The notes beneath the pieces were generated by a model. It was not told where the DNA came from and searched no databases. It saw only the letters and a list, made by a program, of their open reading frames with translations. The position numbers and the translations under genes were made by a program. A DNA stretch of 64,000 nt from Ignelater luminosus (lineage: Eukaryota; Arthropoda; Insecta; Coleoptera; Elateridae): NCBI GenBank assembly GCA_011009095.1, contig VTPC01090703.1:1-64000 (forward strand), given 5' to 3'. Shown here piece by piece: positions 13,064-24,900 of this stretch (position 1 is its first letter; every line of letters begins with the position of its first letter).

Positions 13064-14008
13064 CCATGGCACACTAAGTGAATAAAATAAGATAATTTCG
13101 TTTTTAGCAAATATCTAGTAAGCCGTGAACTTTTTTGAAACAACAAAAGCATAAGTAAACTGATCTCCAAAATAGCCAAATCTTTTCTAATTTAACCGAC
13201 TTCGTATCTCTTACAATTTCCGAGATCCCAATAGTGAGCATCGAAATGTGGATACACTGTATAGTAGGTTGAAAACTCTAAATGTAAAATAGACTGCTAG
13301 ATAAATAGAAGCTAGGAAATAAAAGGGGAATTTGTGAAAGAAAAAATTAAAATAGATAACTAGGTGTTGGTTGTTGATAAGAAAAAAAAAGGAAGGAAGA
13401 AGCATCGATGCTCATATCGTCACTAAGATTATTCTCGTCTGTTCTCGCGTTTTAGGGTTTTTAAACCATAGTTCTTTAATTGGCATTTATAACTGTATAA
13501 ACACCCATGAAAATGTCTAAAGACACCAGTCAGCAATTCTTTTCTGTTTACACAATAGTTTCCTTTGGGTCTAAGCAAGGTAAAGGTATCTTTCATACAA
13601 AACAGCAGCTAGCTGTTGTACTTTACCACTTTGTTAACCTTGCTATATTCTACATAATACCATGAATTACTGACGAGTCCATACTCTTCCAAAATTAAAT
13701 AACATCTTGTTCTTCTATGTTTTTTTTTTGGAATAACTTTACTTTCATCTCACTTTACTAAACGAAAAGCCTAAAAATTCACGATAGATTCTGTTTTGCG
13801 TTTGTCAGTCACATGCTCTATCAGATAAGTCCCGTCGTAGTTTGTATTGGAAGTAACAAAAACATCCAGGTATATTTTCAAAACTTCTTTTTGTAGAATC
13901 CCATTTGTAGATATCGCGGGGTTTGCCTTAACAAATAATTTTATGATCAGATTACCTCTGTCCTCAGGCAGATAGAACAATAATGTCGATTCAAACAAAA
14001 TCGTTGTC

Positions 14009-14216
14009 GTGCCATTCATTAATAGAAAAAAGCTTTCACTGAATGTTTCTGTATTAGATAATATACAACTGGACTTTCTTAAAGAAGTTAAGTATCTGGA
14101 AGCAATACTGAACCAAAACCTTAACTGGCACCCTCTTGAATCTTATAATGTACTCAGTAGTAGATCAATAGTCATATACGCTTCAATAGTGTAGTGGTCA
14201 AAAATAAATCAGAAGA
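14009..14216 (+). pseudogene. Fragment of a non-LTR retrotransposon reverse transcriptase
   Basis: The plus-strand translation contains FLKEVKYLEAILNQNLNW and, just after it, a string ending YASIVWWSKINQKKT once a stop is read through. Both resemble the region after the catalytic core in Jockey/R1-type LINE reverse transcriptases (VKYLGVILD...LNW and ...YASLVWW...). The fragment lacks the catalytic YxDD box and any ends, so it is a dead scrap. The minus strand of 13771-14019 is also open for 82 codons, but I recognise nothing in it. Confidence 0.5.
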
Positions 14217-15388
14217 AAACATAAGGATTTCTTACGTTGACATCAAAAATCTTCAAAGTAGTGGCGTAAAAGAGATTCAAATTAAAGACTTCAGTCAAAC
14301 TCAACATGCCTCAAACCTATTATTACGAATCGGATAAGCTAATGGATTCATTATTGAAAAATTTTATTACTAAAAGTCCACAGATTCTTAAAAAGTGGTA
14401 GTATTTCTAAAGTTAGCCCATTAATCAAACAATTTTTATCAAAAACTTTTGCAGTTCTAAAACTAAATGTGTTAAATATGTGTAAAGGTTTAGTGACCCT
14501 ATTAGAATGACGCAACACAAAATAATACGGTATGCCTGAAGAAACGATTAACTCTATTTGATCGGAGATTGAATCGGGGTCATAGAAGGCCTGAATGGCG
14601 GAAAACGGTAGCGATAGGGTTACTTTTGAGAGGGCACCAGTCTTAGTTAACCTTGAACGATATAGGTGAACAGCTTATTCTAAGACTAGTCAACTGTTCC
14701 GGTCTTTAAGATGTCTATTCGTGGGGTTGACCTTGAAAAGATAATCTCTTCTCCTGCGACAGCTGATAGGTTACACAATACTTACTACTGAATTGGCTGG
14801 CTCTCAGTACTCGCAGTCGAAGCTCCGTAATAATCTTTCTAACGAATCTTATGTTCCCTGGAACAAATCTCACTACGCGTATTGACAGAAACAAACAACG
14901 ATTAAAGTCAAAATAAAACATCTAATGACACACGTAGAATTCAGACAAATATTTACAAGTGTGGTAATAAATAAACGAAACAAGAGAACATAAGTCCAGG
15001 TTACAGTTAAAGTTTTACATAAATACACACACAATAAACAAGTATATACAAAAGTGAGCGATATCAATTAAATATAAACAAGGAATGAGCGGTATTAATT
15101 AAATATAAACAGAGAGTGAGCGGTATTAACTAAAGTAGGTCAATAATCTCGTGACCTATATTCCATGTGTTACTTAAAAGATGTATGGCAATTATAATAT
15201 ATTTAGTTTATTTTTGAGATTCTTCTACAATGCATTATTTGTAATCCACCTACGGTACTAACAATACAAATAATTTTTAATTTAAAAAATAAAGCCAATT
15301 AATTGATTTAATGCCTTAATGACAAAACACATTTAATAGAATAATAGAGTTCTCTATTTAAAAAATTTGTTAAACTTTCTTAATCTAC
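14217..15388. other. Gene-free stretch and probable 3' UTR of the LDLa gene
   Basis: No coding region is supported up to the stop of the LDLa gene. At about 15050-15125 a short unit with GAGCG, TAT and AATTAAATATAAAC is repeated in tandem two to three times. A minus-strand AATAAA (TTTATT near 15205 on the plus strand) is a candidate polyadenylation signal about 180 bp beyond the LDLa stop codon. Confidence 0.4.
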
Positions 15389-17294
15389 CTAATTACAATT
15401 ATTTTCATCAAATCCATCACGACAGTCTTGTGTTCTGTCACACAAAGCTGCTACAGGTAGGCATACGCTACCATCACAGGAAAAATATCCTATTGGACAA
15501 CTGGTTTTGCAAGCAACTTCGTCTGATTCATCAGGACAATCGGCATGACCATTGCATACTTTTTCAAGCTAGAGTTATAAAGTGAATTAATTAATGAAAT
15601 TATTTGTTAATATCTAGTAACTTACAGGTATGCAACTTTTATTTGTACGACATTTAAATTCTTCTGTACTACAATTTGTACTTTTTGAACACCCCACTTC
15701 AAGGTTACATGCATTTTGACTAATGGCAGTTGTGGCAATAGGAGTAACGGTAATAGTAGAAGCCGTAATAGCGGTAGAGGTTGAAGTCGATCTAGCAGTA
15801 CTTGAAGTATATAAAAAACCACAATCTATTTCATCGCTGTTATCTTTACAATCATCAACACCATCACATTTCCACCAATATGGTATACATTTATTGTTAT
15901 TACATTTGAACATCCAAGTTGAACATGTACTAGTCTAAGAAAAAAGAGAATTATTACAACTAGATAAAGAATAAGTTCTCTTAATATACTTTCACGTTAA
16001 CATGCACCATTGTTGATAAATTGCAGTTCATTTCATCAGAACCATCGGCACAATCTTTATCACCATCGCATCTCCATCTTTTCTGTATGCATTCATTGCT
16101 GTCGCATAGAAATTCATTTTTCTTACAAGACCATGTACGATTATTACATTTGTTTTCATCCGAACCATCATCACAATCCTTATAACCATCGCATATCCAT
16201 GTTCTTGGTATACAGATATTGTTGTCGCATTGAAATGTGTAATTAGTACAAGGTGGTATATCGCAATGTGCTTCATCAAAACCATTGACACAGTCTTTCT
16301 GATGATCGCATCTCTTTATTTTTGGTATGCAGATATTGTCGCATTGAAATTCGTTTTTCTCACAAGACAATGTACGATTACTACATTCGTTTTCGTCAGA
16401 ACCATCAGCACAATCTCTTTTACCGTCACACCTACACTGTTTGGGTACGCAACGCTCATTATTACATTGAAATTCGTTCTCTGCACAGGATAATGTATTA
16501 TTATTGCAGTCTATTTCATCAGAACCATCGACACAATCTTTATCACCATCGCATCTCCATTTTTGTGGTAGACAAAGTTTGTTGTTACACTGAAATTCGT
16601 TTACCGCACAAGTTAAACTGTAATTATCACAGTTTCTTTCATCAGACCCATCTACACAATCTTTATCACCATCACATCGCCATTTCTTTGGTAGGCACCG
16701 CACATTATCACATTGGAATGCATTTTCCGCACAAGTCAGTGTGTGATTATCACAATTGTTTTCATCAGATCCATCGATACAATCTTTCTGACCATCACAT
16801 TTCCAGTGTTTCGGTAAGCAACGATTGTTATTACATTGGAATTCACTTTCCGTACAAGACAATGTGTAGTTATTGCAGTTATTTTCATCGGAACCATCAA
16901 CACAATCTTTATCACCATCGCATATCCACATTTTTGGAATGCAAATATAGTTGTCGCATAGGAATCTCTTTTCCTCACAAGCTCCTGTATAAATACTGCA
17001 GTCTATTTCATCAGAACCATCGGGACAATCCTTTTTACCATCGCATCTCAACTGTTTTAGTATACAAACCTTATTGTTACATTGGAATGTGTTCTCCGTA
17101 CAAACTGATACACCATTATCACTTTGATTGTTATTAGATGTTAAATCCTCTTGAATATTATCAGTAGGACGACACTGAGAGAATCGCCCCTAAAAATGTA
17201 TGTAAAAATTACAGCTAAAACAGGAATTGAAAACAATATCGCAACTTACAATAGTGGTCAATAATAGCAGCGTTGTTAAAATGCTTACGCCCAT
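15389..17294 (-). CDS. Secreted multi-LDLa-domain protein, four exons
   Basis: My model has exons 17294-17250, 17189-15990, 15934-15626 and 15568-15389, all joined in phase 0 across introns of 55-60 bp with GT-AG borders, giving 577 residues. Exon 1 encodes a hydrophobic leader ([15 protein letters not shown]), a likely signal peptide. Exon 2 then carries nine LDL-receptor class A modules, each with six cysteines and the calcium-binding CDGxxDCxDGSDE pattern. Exon 3 holds a tenth, a Ser/Thr-rich linker likely to be O-glycosylated, and the start of an eleventh completed in exon 4, which also encodes a twelfth. I see no EGF repeat, beta-propeller, transmembrane segment or cytoplasmic tail, so it is not a standard LDL or vitellogenin receptor. 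LDLa modules bind lipoproteins and other basic ligands with calcium; the ligand here is unknown. The exon 2 donor is the least certain boundary (an earlier GT exists). Modules 2-6 are very alike, suggesting internal duplication. Confidence 0.85.
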
Positions 17295-17705
17295 CACGAT
17301 ATAAGATGTTTGCTGAACTTCTTTAATAACTAAACTATTTTTATAAATTTAAATCTCTTGTTTTATTTCTGTTTGTTAATAGGTTATAGTGCAGAAGAGA
17401 TACCGGAATGTCAACTATAAAAAGTTATCAGTGTATAAGTTTAACTACATAAATGAAACGAGTTTATCAAATCCACAACTTACTTAATTAATGAAATCCA
17501 CACTACTGGTGATTCTTTATAATCTCTTAAAGTGACGTATTGATATGATGACCCGCTAAATAACATAACAACTAGCATTACTGTCTTATTGTAGAATTAT
17601 CCCATTTAAACTGTTTACGTTTATGTAGATTCTAAGAATAAATTGTTATACTCATTGTTTAGCTAACAACAAGTATACAGGGTGTATACATAACACGTAT
17701 CACGT
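17295..17705. other. Upstream region of the LDLa gene
   Basis: This 0.4 kb lies between the LDLa start codon and the tandem repeat array and should hold its promoter. I see no convincing TATA box or initiator. A TACAGGGTGTATAC motif near 17677 resembles mariner-type termini, but no partner end was identified. Confidence 0.35.
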
Positions 17706-17707
17706 TT

Positions 17708-18770
17708 GTGTACCGTGCAGTGAAGGAATTGCAGGTCAGGTGAAAGAACGTGTCTAGACATAATGATCTATTTTTTCTTATTTTACTGTTTTACAACAAA
17801 AAGATAGCGTTGTCGCCTGACCGTGTAGAATTTCATATATTTTAGGACTTTTGGTCAGGAATGTGCACCGTGCCGTGAACAGTTACAAGGTCAGTTGAAA
17901 GAATATGACTTAACAGAAAAGTATGGAATGCGCAGAATTTTATTCTACCTTACAGCAAGATTACGTTATGACCTTACCGTTAAAAATTCCGAGTACACCA
18001 AATCTTTTAGCCACGCTTGTGTACCGTACAGTGACTAACTGCAGGCCAGGTAAAAAACGTATCTAGATAAAATTGTTTAAATCTTTTTTTAATTCACTGT
18101 TTTGCAAAAAAGATGTACAATTTCAAATATTCTAGAACTGTTAGTCAGGTGTGTGTACCGTGACGTAAATAATTACAGGTCAGTTGAAAGAATAGGTCTA
18201 GATAAAATTATCTGAGGTTTTTGAATCTTACTGTTTCATAAGAGAGAAAAGTAAGTTGTGGTCTTGTATTGCAGAATTTCAAATATTCTAAATAGAACTT
18301 TTAGTTAGGTGTGTATACCACGCAGTGATAATTGCAGATCTGTTGAAAAAATGTGTTCAGACTTAATTCATGAAATCTGTTAACTTCCACTCTTTTACAA
18401 GAGAGATAACTGTGTTCTTGTTTTGTCATGTAGAGTTCTGAATATTCTAGAATTTTGGTTAGGCGTGTGTGTACCGTGCCATGAATAATTACAGATCAAT
18501 TAAAAGAATATGTCTAGACAAAACAATCTGGGAATTTACAGCGTGACAATAAAAAAACTGTGTTATTCACTTGCCTTGTAGAATTTAGAATATTCTAGAA
18601 CTTTTGGACAGGATTGTGTACTGCGTCGCTAATTTATAGACCACTTGAAAGAATGTGTCCAGACAGTAAAATCTAAACGTTTCTGCATCTTATAGTAAAT
18701 ACAAACAAGTTATGGCCTAACCGAGAAGATTTCTAAACATTCTAGACCATTTTATCAGGCGCAAAAGTCG
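17708..18770. repeat. Degenerate tandem repeat, about 155 bp period, seven copies
   Basis: A motif like GTGTACCGTGCAGTGA recurs at about 17708, 17863, 18019, 18153, 18311, 18469 and 18616, giving spacings of 155, 156, 134, 158, 158 and 147. Each unit continues with GCAGGTCAGxTGAAAGAA, then TGTCTAGACA, a T-rich stretch, and ATATTCTAGAACTTTTGGTCAGG. Copies differ noticeably, so this is an old satellite or minisatellite array. No open reading frame runs through it. Confidence 0.75.
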
Positions 18771-20250
18771 TTCGTGCATACGGATAGATACTTAATCCTG
18801 CAGTCTACTGGTACAGCCAAAGTTGATCACAGTAGATACTGCAAAATTACACAATATGTGATTCTGAGTTAAATACAGAAATATTTTGAATCATACCGTC
18901 GCCGACTTTAGGGCTAGTCTACTGGCACATTTTTATTTTTTAGCTGTACCTTTCAAGATTGTTATCAAGGTCAAAGATCTCTACTTTACCTTTTACGCAG
19001 ATGCATATTTAATCCTTTGCTATTTTCTAATGAATTTATAGTGTTTGTTATCTGTAGAATACGGTAAGGACAGCAGTATTTAATCAGTTTTGTAGTTACA
19101 TCATCAACTTTACTGGGATTGAAAAACTCTAAAAGAGCTGTTGAGATAATTATTAACATAAACAGCAGTATTAAGCATGCAAGAGTATTTGACTAAGTTT
19201 ATAAAAGGCTTCATCAATAAAATTAAATAAGAAGTCTAATCTAGTTTATTTACCTGTACCTAAGCCAATAAGCAACTTTCTAGTTTTTTTAAACACAATG
19301 ACCTTTACAGGTTTTTAACTGCATCTCTGGACATCTTCCTTGGAGATCCCTTTAATGATATGTTCATTTTAAACAATGTAAATATGTTACTTAATGTTTC
19401 TTCCTTTACCAATTGTATTTTGCTTTTCAGTATGGTCGTAGAATTTTCATTGGTACATCCCATATAAACAAGTTTAAAGCCTTTCAAATATTCCTCTACA
19501 AATGAGCACACTTCGGAGAAATTCGGGCGTTTAAAATTTGAAATTATCACCTCCTCGCTGTAAGATGGTGAAAATCTTATTTTATAACGGTTGTTAAAGG
19601 CTTATTACATCACAAGTAGGTATATTGAGCGAGCATGTTTTGTTTTATGCTTTAATACATAAATTCTATTGATGATGCAATTTAAAAGATGAAACAAATT
19701 TATGGCTTCACAACTTTATGTATTTTATTAACAACTTTAGGAAAGGTAGTTTAAAGTTATGGTAAGGATGGGAAAATTTTTTTAAAATAGTTTTTTCAGA
19801 ATTTTAAGTATAATTTTTTTACAAAATAACTTTTATAATTTAAGATGACAGTACTGAAAAACGAAACTTCCATCCTTGTTTTTGATTTGGTTAATATGAA
19901 ATTCAAATGTGACTTTTTCTATGACAAAAAGAAAAAACAAATCGTTTAGAACCAAACAGTTTACAGCTTTGTAATAAATAGTTTCTAGGATGTTGCAGAA
20001 ATAATTAACAAAACCAGAAGAAGTAGAATCAACTTAAAAAGTATCGTCGCGAAATGCTCTACACTATTGTTTAATGTCTAATTTAATAACAAATCCTGCA
20101 TTATACAGAGTGTTTTAGGTTATTAAGACCATAGGCTTTAGTGGCAATCATCATCATCACTTTACAAAATTTGTTAGACTGTACCCTGTATAAACTATCG
20201 AATTACATACAGATTTATTTATATACAATTGTATACAGTGTGGTGCAGCC
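18771..20250. other. Mostly empty stretch with one unassigned minus-strand frame
   Basis: The only notable item is a minus-strand frame at 19305-19550 extending upstream to about 19565 without an ATG (EEVIISNFKRPNFSEVCSFV and onward, ending RKMSRDAVKNL). Its composition is protein-like and a CAG lies just before it, so it might be a terminal exon or a retroposed fragment. I do not recognise the family. Confidence 0.3.
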
Positions 20251-21968
20251 AAATGGAATAAATTCATTAATTTGAAAATACGCACTCTATTCAAACAACG
20301 TGCAACGCTCAGACACTTAACCTTATTTTTTTTATTGCGGATTCAGTGCAGTAAATAAAATTTTGATGGCGACTATCATTTGTCATTTGCCTAGTTTCAT
20401 TTCTCGAATTACTTCAAGAAATGCTTAAACTCTGTAATTAGTAAACAGTAAAATAAAGTTTATTTGTGAGAAAACAAAAATAATCATAGATAGCGTGATC
20501 GTTTGAAACAAATGACGATTTAAGAAACAATGGTTTTTGACGTTTATTATGTTACTTATTTTAAGTTCAGAGCGTGTTTCAGAAGTATTTTTCAAATTAT
20601 TCTTAAATTAATTTTAGAAAGGCGGCGTATCAAAACAAAAAATTTAAATCCTAATGATGATTGGTTATGAAGAGAAGATTAGGACCCAAGAAGAGGTTAC
20701 AGACTATTAAATCAAAAATACCCAAACAGACCTCCAGTTGTTCAGTCAACCGTTAGTAAAATCGAAAAACAGGAAAGTTAGATATGTAAGGGAGGCAAAA
20801 GGATCTGGTATTTTGACTGTTTGAGAAAATACTAAAATTAATGTTATTTCATCGATAACAGAAAATCCTCAGGTAAGCAACCGTCAAGTGGGATTAAAGC
20901 AAAACGTCCATCACAGTCCAGTCTTAAAGATTTTGAAAAAAGAGAAATGACACCCATACAAACGACTTTGATAGAAGACTAGAATTTTGTGGAATTGGGT
21001 CGTAGTCTATAAGAAACATAGTTTTTTCCGATGAAGCAATATTCACTTTAAATGACCATGTAAATCGGAACAATTGTAGGTACACACCCAACGACCTCAA
21101 CGCGTTAAGGTTTGGGCCAGCACTGTACGAGGCAGAGTATTTATTTAGATTTTTTGCAAAATGAGATGATCCCTGCTTTAGCAGTCTTTATCCTGATGCA
21201 GATGATCCCAATTTGCCATCTAACATGCTTAGGTTCCAACAGGACGAAGTCTCACCTCTTCAATCTACCAACGTCAGAGATTATCTTGAGGAGATACTTC
21301 CTGGAAGATGGATAAGCCGATGGGAAAGTTTGGAGGAATTAAAAGACAGAATACGACAAATTAGCCCAAAAATTATAAACCGGGTTCAAGATAAATTTTT
21401 CAATGATATTGGTCATTGTCAAATAGTAAATGGACACCAATTTGAACATCTTTTGTAAATTAACTTTTATTTTTAATCAATGTCTTTGTTTCAAAGTATT
21501 TCTAGTTTTGTTTAGTGAATTAACTTTTTATTTTTAGTAATTTCCTTTCGTTAAGTATGTCTAGTGTTATATGGTTCTTATTGGTTTGCTAACCTTGTAC
21601 AAAAGTGTATGTGACCATACTCTATTTTATTAAATCCTCATTTTTTTCAAATGATGGCACTATCTACGATTATTTTTGTTTTCGAACTACGGCCTACCTA
21701 ATTACGGAGTTGAAGCATTTCTTGAAGTAATTCGAAAATGAAGCTAAACAAATGTGGTATCACTGGAAAGAGAAAAACAATAGCTTTCACATGAAATAAG
21801 AAAAATATGGACATTCCATTTAATAAAATTAACTTGGATGTCACTATTGACAAATGACATCAAAATTTTATTTACTGCACTAAATTCACAAGAAGAAAAT
21901 AAGGTTTAAGTGCCCGAGCGTTTTTTGAATAGGGCGTATACCTTTGAAACAATGGATTTATTCCATTT
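20251..21968 (+). mobile_element. Decayed mariner-superfamily element with long inverted repeats
   Basis: The outer ends read AAATGGAATAAATTCATT on the left and AAATGGAATAAATCCATT on the right, read inward. Similarity of the two arms continues for roughly 180 bp or more, including AGTGCAGTAAATAAAATTTT and TCGAATTACTTCAAGAAATG. Between them lies a broken transposase on the plus strand (20627-21458). The arms differ by many substitutions and small gaps, so the copy is old. The target duplication could not be fixed. Confidence 0.65.
20627..21458 (+). pseudogene. Broken IS630/Tc1/mariner transposase
   Basis: In successive frames I read LLNQKYPNRPPVVQSTVSKI (helix-turn-helix), then RQVGLKQNVHHSPVLKILKK. 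DFDRRLEFCGIGS comes next, then FFSDEAIFTLNDHVNRNNCR (the first catalytic Asp region) and FQQDEVSPLQSTNVRDYLEE (the second Asp region). The end, from 21213 onward, is GRWISRW joined to SLEELKDRIRQISPKIINRV and stops HQFEHLL. The block that should carry the third catalytic Asp lies between WISRW and ESLEEL and is missing. This matches insect transposases with a DUF4817-like N-terminus. Several stops and frameshifts make it non-functional. Confidence 0.7.
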
Positions 21969-24900
21969 AGTTAAACACATTTAACAGTCTATACCAACTT
22001 CACTGTTCACTATTTTGCAATTTGCAGCTTTTGTCTCTATATGCAATACAGAATATCGCAGAATTTTCTATATAACTACACACTGGATGTTATTAAATCT
22101 ACTACTAGTTTCGTCTACTAGTTCGACAACACAACAGGCTAGAGAATGTTTTGAGAATCGTCAAACTTTCTCGTTTGAGTGTTACAGTAAGTTAGTTACA
22201 TAACAATGAATCTTCTTTCTAAAAATTCCTTTGTTTATAGTTTATGCAAACACAACTCAAATCGGTTAAAGCATCTTCTGGTAATGGTAGCATTTGTTAA
22301 GTAAACCGAAAAGAAAATTACAAAGTAACTCAAAAATGTTAAATTTTGTTATGTTTCCTAACGGTGGCATAATAGGTAATTGGAGTTGTCTTTGGCAAGA
22401 GTATACGATGATTAGATGATATTATCTGACCAACTATTGTTGTTGAAGTTATCTAGTTAACGGCCGCGGTAACTCTGGAATGTCGTGGTAGTAGTTATTG
22501 GACTTCAGATATTGATAAAGTTGATTTTGATGATGTTGAGTAACTTAGATCCACTCGATCCTTCTCAAAACGGCACCTCCACGTTTTGTGCTATGAAGGT
22601 CGAGCCCGTGTGGCAGACGGCTGCAGTTGGTAGACTTTGGTGATCCGCAACCCATTGTCTATCTTTACACACAAGTTACCATAAACTAAAGAAGTACGTG
22701 GTCTACGGACAGGACGGTAGAACTACAGATATTAGATAAGATTATCTCTTATTTATTATTATCCGTGCGGGAGAATCACCCTACTACAATGAACTGAAAA
22801 GATTTGTTACATAGTGCAACCCTTAACACATAACTTTTACAGTATTCGATTGGATTTCTGTTTTGCTTTCTGTGCATTAATTTGATTCGTGGATTAACGA
22901 TTTTGAGAATTGATCCTCTTGTCAAATACTCACCAATTTAAGTTTTATTCATCTATCTTTCACACTTGGAGTTTATTGGCTTCTGTTATTATCTTGAATA
23001 TCTTTAAATCTGAAATTGAGTGACCATGAGCTTTTTTTCTCTTCTTTCAAGATATTCCTGTACTCTCTTCTATTTTTCTAATCTTCTTACTAATTAAGTC
23101 CTAAGTTAACGAAAGTGTTGTGAAAACGAAAGAGAAAGAAAGAGAGAGTATAAAGATTAAATAAATAACAACAATGTATTATAATGAAAACAAAACAGTT
23201 GGAACCTCATATTTTATAAAATGAGTTAAGCTCAATTCGTTATTATTAGGTATGTAGTTGAGAATGCAAGCAAGAAGAGTTAATCTAGGATTAATGTTGA
23301 AAAAAAACAAAACATCAACTGTTTCATTTTAAGATTTAATGTTACAAGTATTACTAAATCTAAAAGATAAAAACACTTTAGTATTCAATCATTTAACATT
23401 GCTGCGCCGTGGCGTGTTTATGTATATTTCCCATTAAGTATTACAAACTTCCTATCTGTTTAAATTCTAATACTTTATCGATAAATGCAAATGTAACCTA
23501 GAAATTAACCCAACTATCAAGCGAATAAACGTATATAATTTAGGTGTATACGGAACAGTGTCATGAGCAGTATAGGGTCGTGTTAAGACTGAGAAATGAC
23601 AAGTGCAGTAAGGCTTTTCGGATTACAGATTACATTTGATAGAAAGTGCAAGTTTCGGATCTTAGCTCAGGCCGGAATGCATTGGCATGTATACACATGT
23701 CTAATACTTTAGATTCCCACGGTGGATTGTTTCGCTTTTCTGCGTATACCTCTGCCTCCTGCGTTAAATGTCGCCTGCTGTTTATTTGATATTGATACGG
23801 AGATTCGCACATAACATCTAACGTGCTTTAACGTAAGTTTCTAGTTTACCTAAAGCACATGAGAAACGGAAGTGCTAGTACTTATCTTCTTAAAGAAAGG
23901 AAAAGATTATTCTTACTATCTTCTTATTTGATAAGAGTTTGAAACAAAAAATTATAATATACAGGGTGTTTAAGTTGTTAAGGATGTAGCATTTATAACA
24001 TGGGAAAGATTATGAGGATCAAAGTATGCTCACACCTAGCACAGGCTGCAAGAATAAAGTAAAACGACATAAAAGAATATTTTTTTAATAAATGACTAGT
24101 TCATAATTTTTGCATTTTATCAGAAACGCCCGTAATAACATGTTACTTTATAACTAGAAGTATGTGAAGATCCGACAATCATTAGCATACTGTAACGCAT
24201 GTTTATTTGCACCTACGCTCTTCAAAATAAAGTACTTACTTCATATAAAAAGGATAACGATTTCAGACATAGTCAGAGCATCCGTGCTAGTGATCTCACG
24301 GTAAAGAACTGGGTAAAATGACCTTTCCCACTAAGTACTTTTGTTGCATACTTATCTTAGAATGATTGTATTTGCCGTTCTTCTATGAAGGATGTTTGAA
24401 CATAACTTCGACAAGCTTGCAGGGTAGATTTCTTATGACAAGGCAAACATTTTTTAATGAAATTTTAGTCAATTCCGTTTCGTTTAAGTGTTGTTGATGT
24501 TCAGATTTCGACAGAAAAATGCGTGTTGGCTTATAAGCTTTGGCCCATACAATCATTATTTATGAAGATATAAAAAAACTTTAATTACAGAAGTGTGGTA
24601 GCATTTCTTGTATACTTATGATAACTTCTAATGTACAGGATGTTTCAGAATAAAGTGGAAATCCATATCAGTTTTTTTAATGGGACACCATATTTTGGTA
24701 TTTTTAGATTAGTTGCTCAATGCTAATTACAAAAAGAAAATTGAAGATTGATTTTTTCAGATTTTTTATGTCGAACACCTTGTATCATTCAGCTTCTTGT
24801 ATCGTACGAATATCTTTTACTTGCGTTGATCTGCTTCTGTACTATAAACTGAAAATGTCTCTAAGATTGTAAACTATTAACGACGCCGTCGATACTCAGA

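Larger units (their letters stand above)
8960..13259. mobile_element. Long-TIR mariner-type MITE, split by a hAT insertion
   Basis: The arms 8960-9145 and about 13080-13259 are reverse complements at roughly 90% identity by eye. They begin CAATGTGTCCACATTTCG on the left and CAGTGTATCCACATTTCG on the right, read inward. A TA dinucleotide flanks each outer end (8958-8959 and 13260-13261), as expected for Tc1/mariner-superfamily targets. With the hAT element and one target duplication removed, the element is about 877 bp and has no transposase of its own, so it is probably non-autonomous. Confidence 0.75.

Noticed and set aside
16322..17137. A 271-codon plus-strand open frame opposite the LDLa gene
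   Set aside because: It is the antisense shadow of the repetitive LDLa exon; its His/Tyr-rich composition follows from complementing the DGSDE/CxxDC repeats.
15389..17294. Reading the LDLa gene as an LDL or vitellogenin receptor
   Set aside because: No EGF module, YWTD propeller, transmembrane helix or cytoplasmic NPxY tail is present, and the coding region ends in a stop directly after the twelfth module.
17708..18770. A CRISPR-like array
   Set aside because: The conserved cores are part of long diverged 155 bp units, not short identical repeats with unique spacers, and this is eukaryotic DNA.
22560..22680. A possible tRNA or tRNA-derived SINE head
   Set aside because: The GC-richer block has no A and B box pair with correct spacing and does not fold as a cloverleaf by eye.
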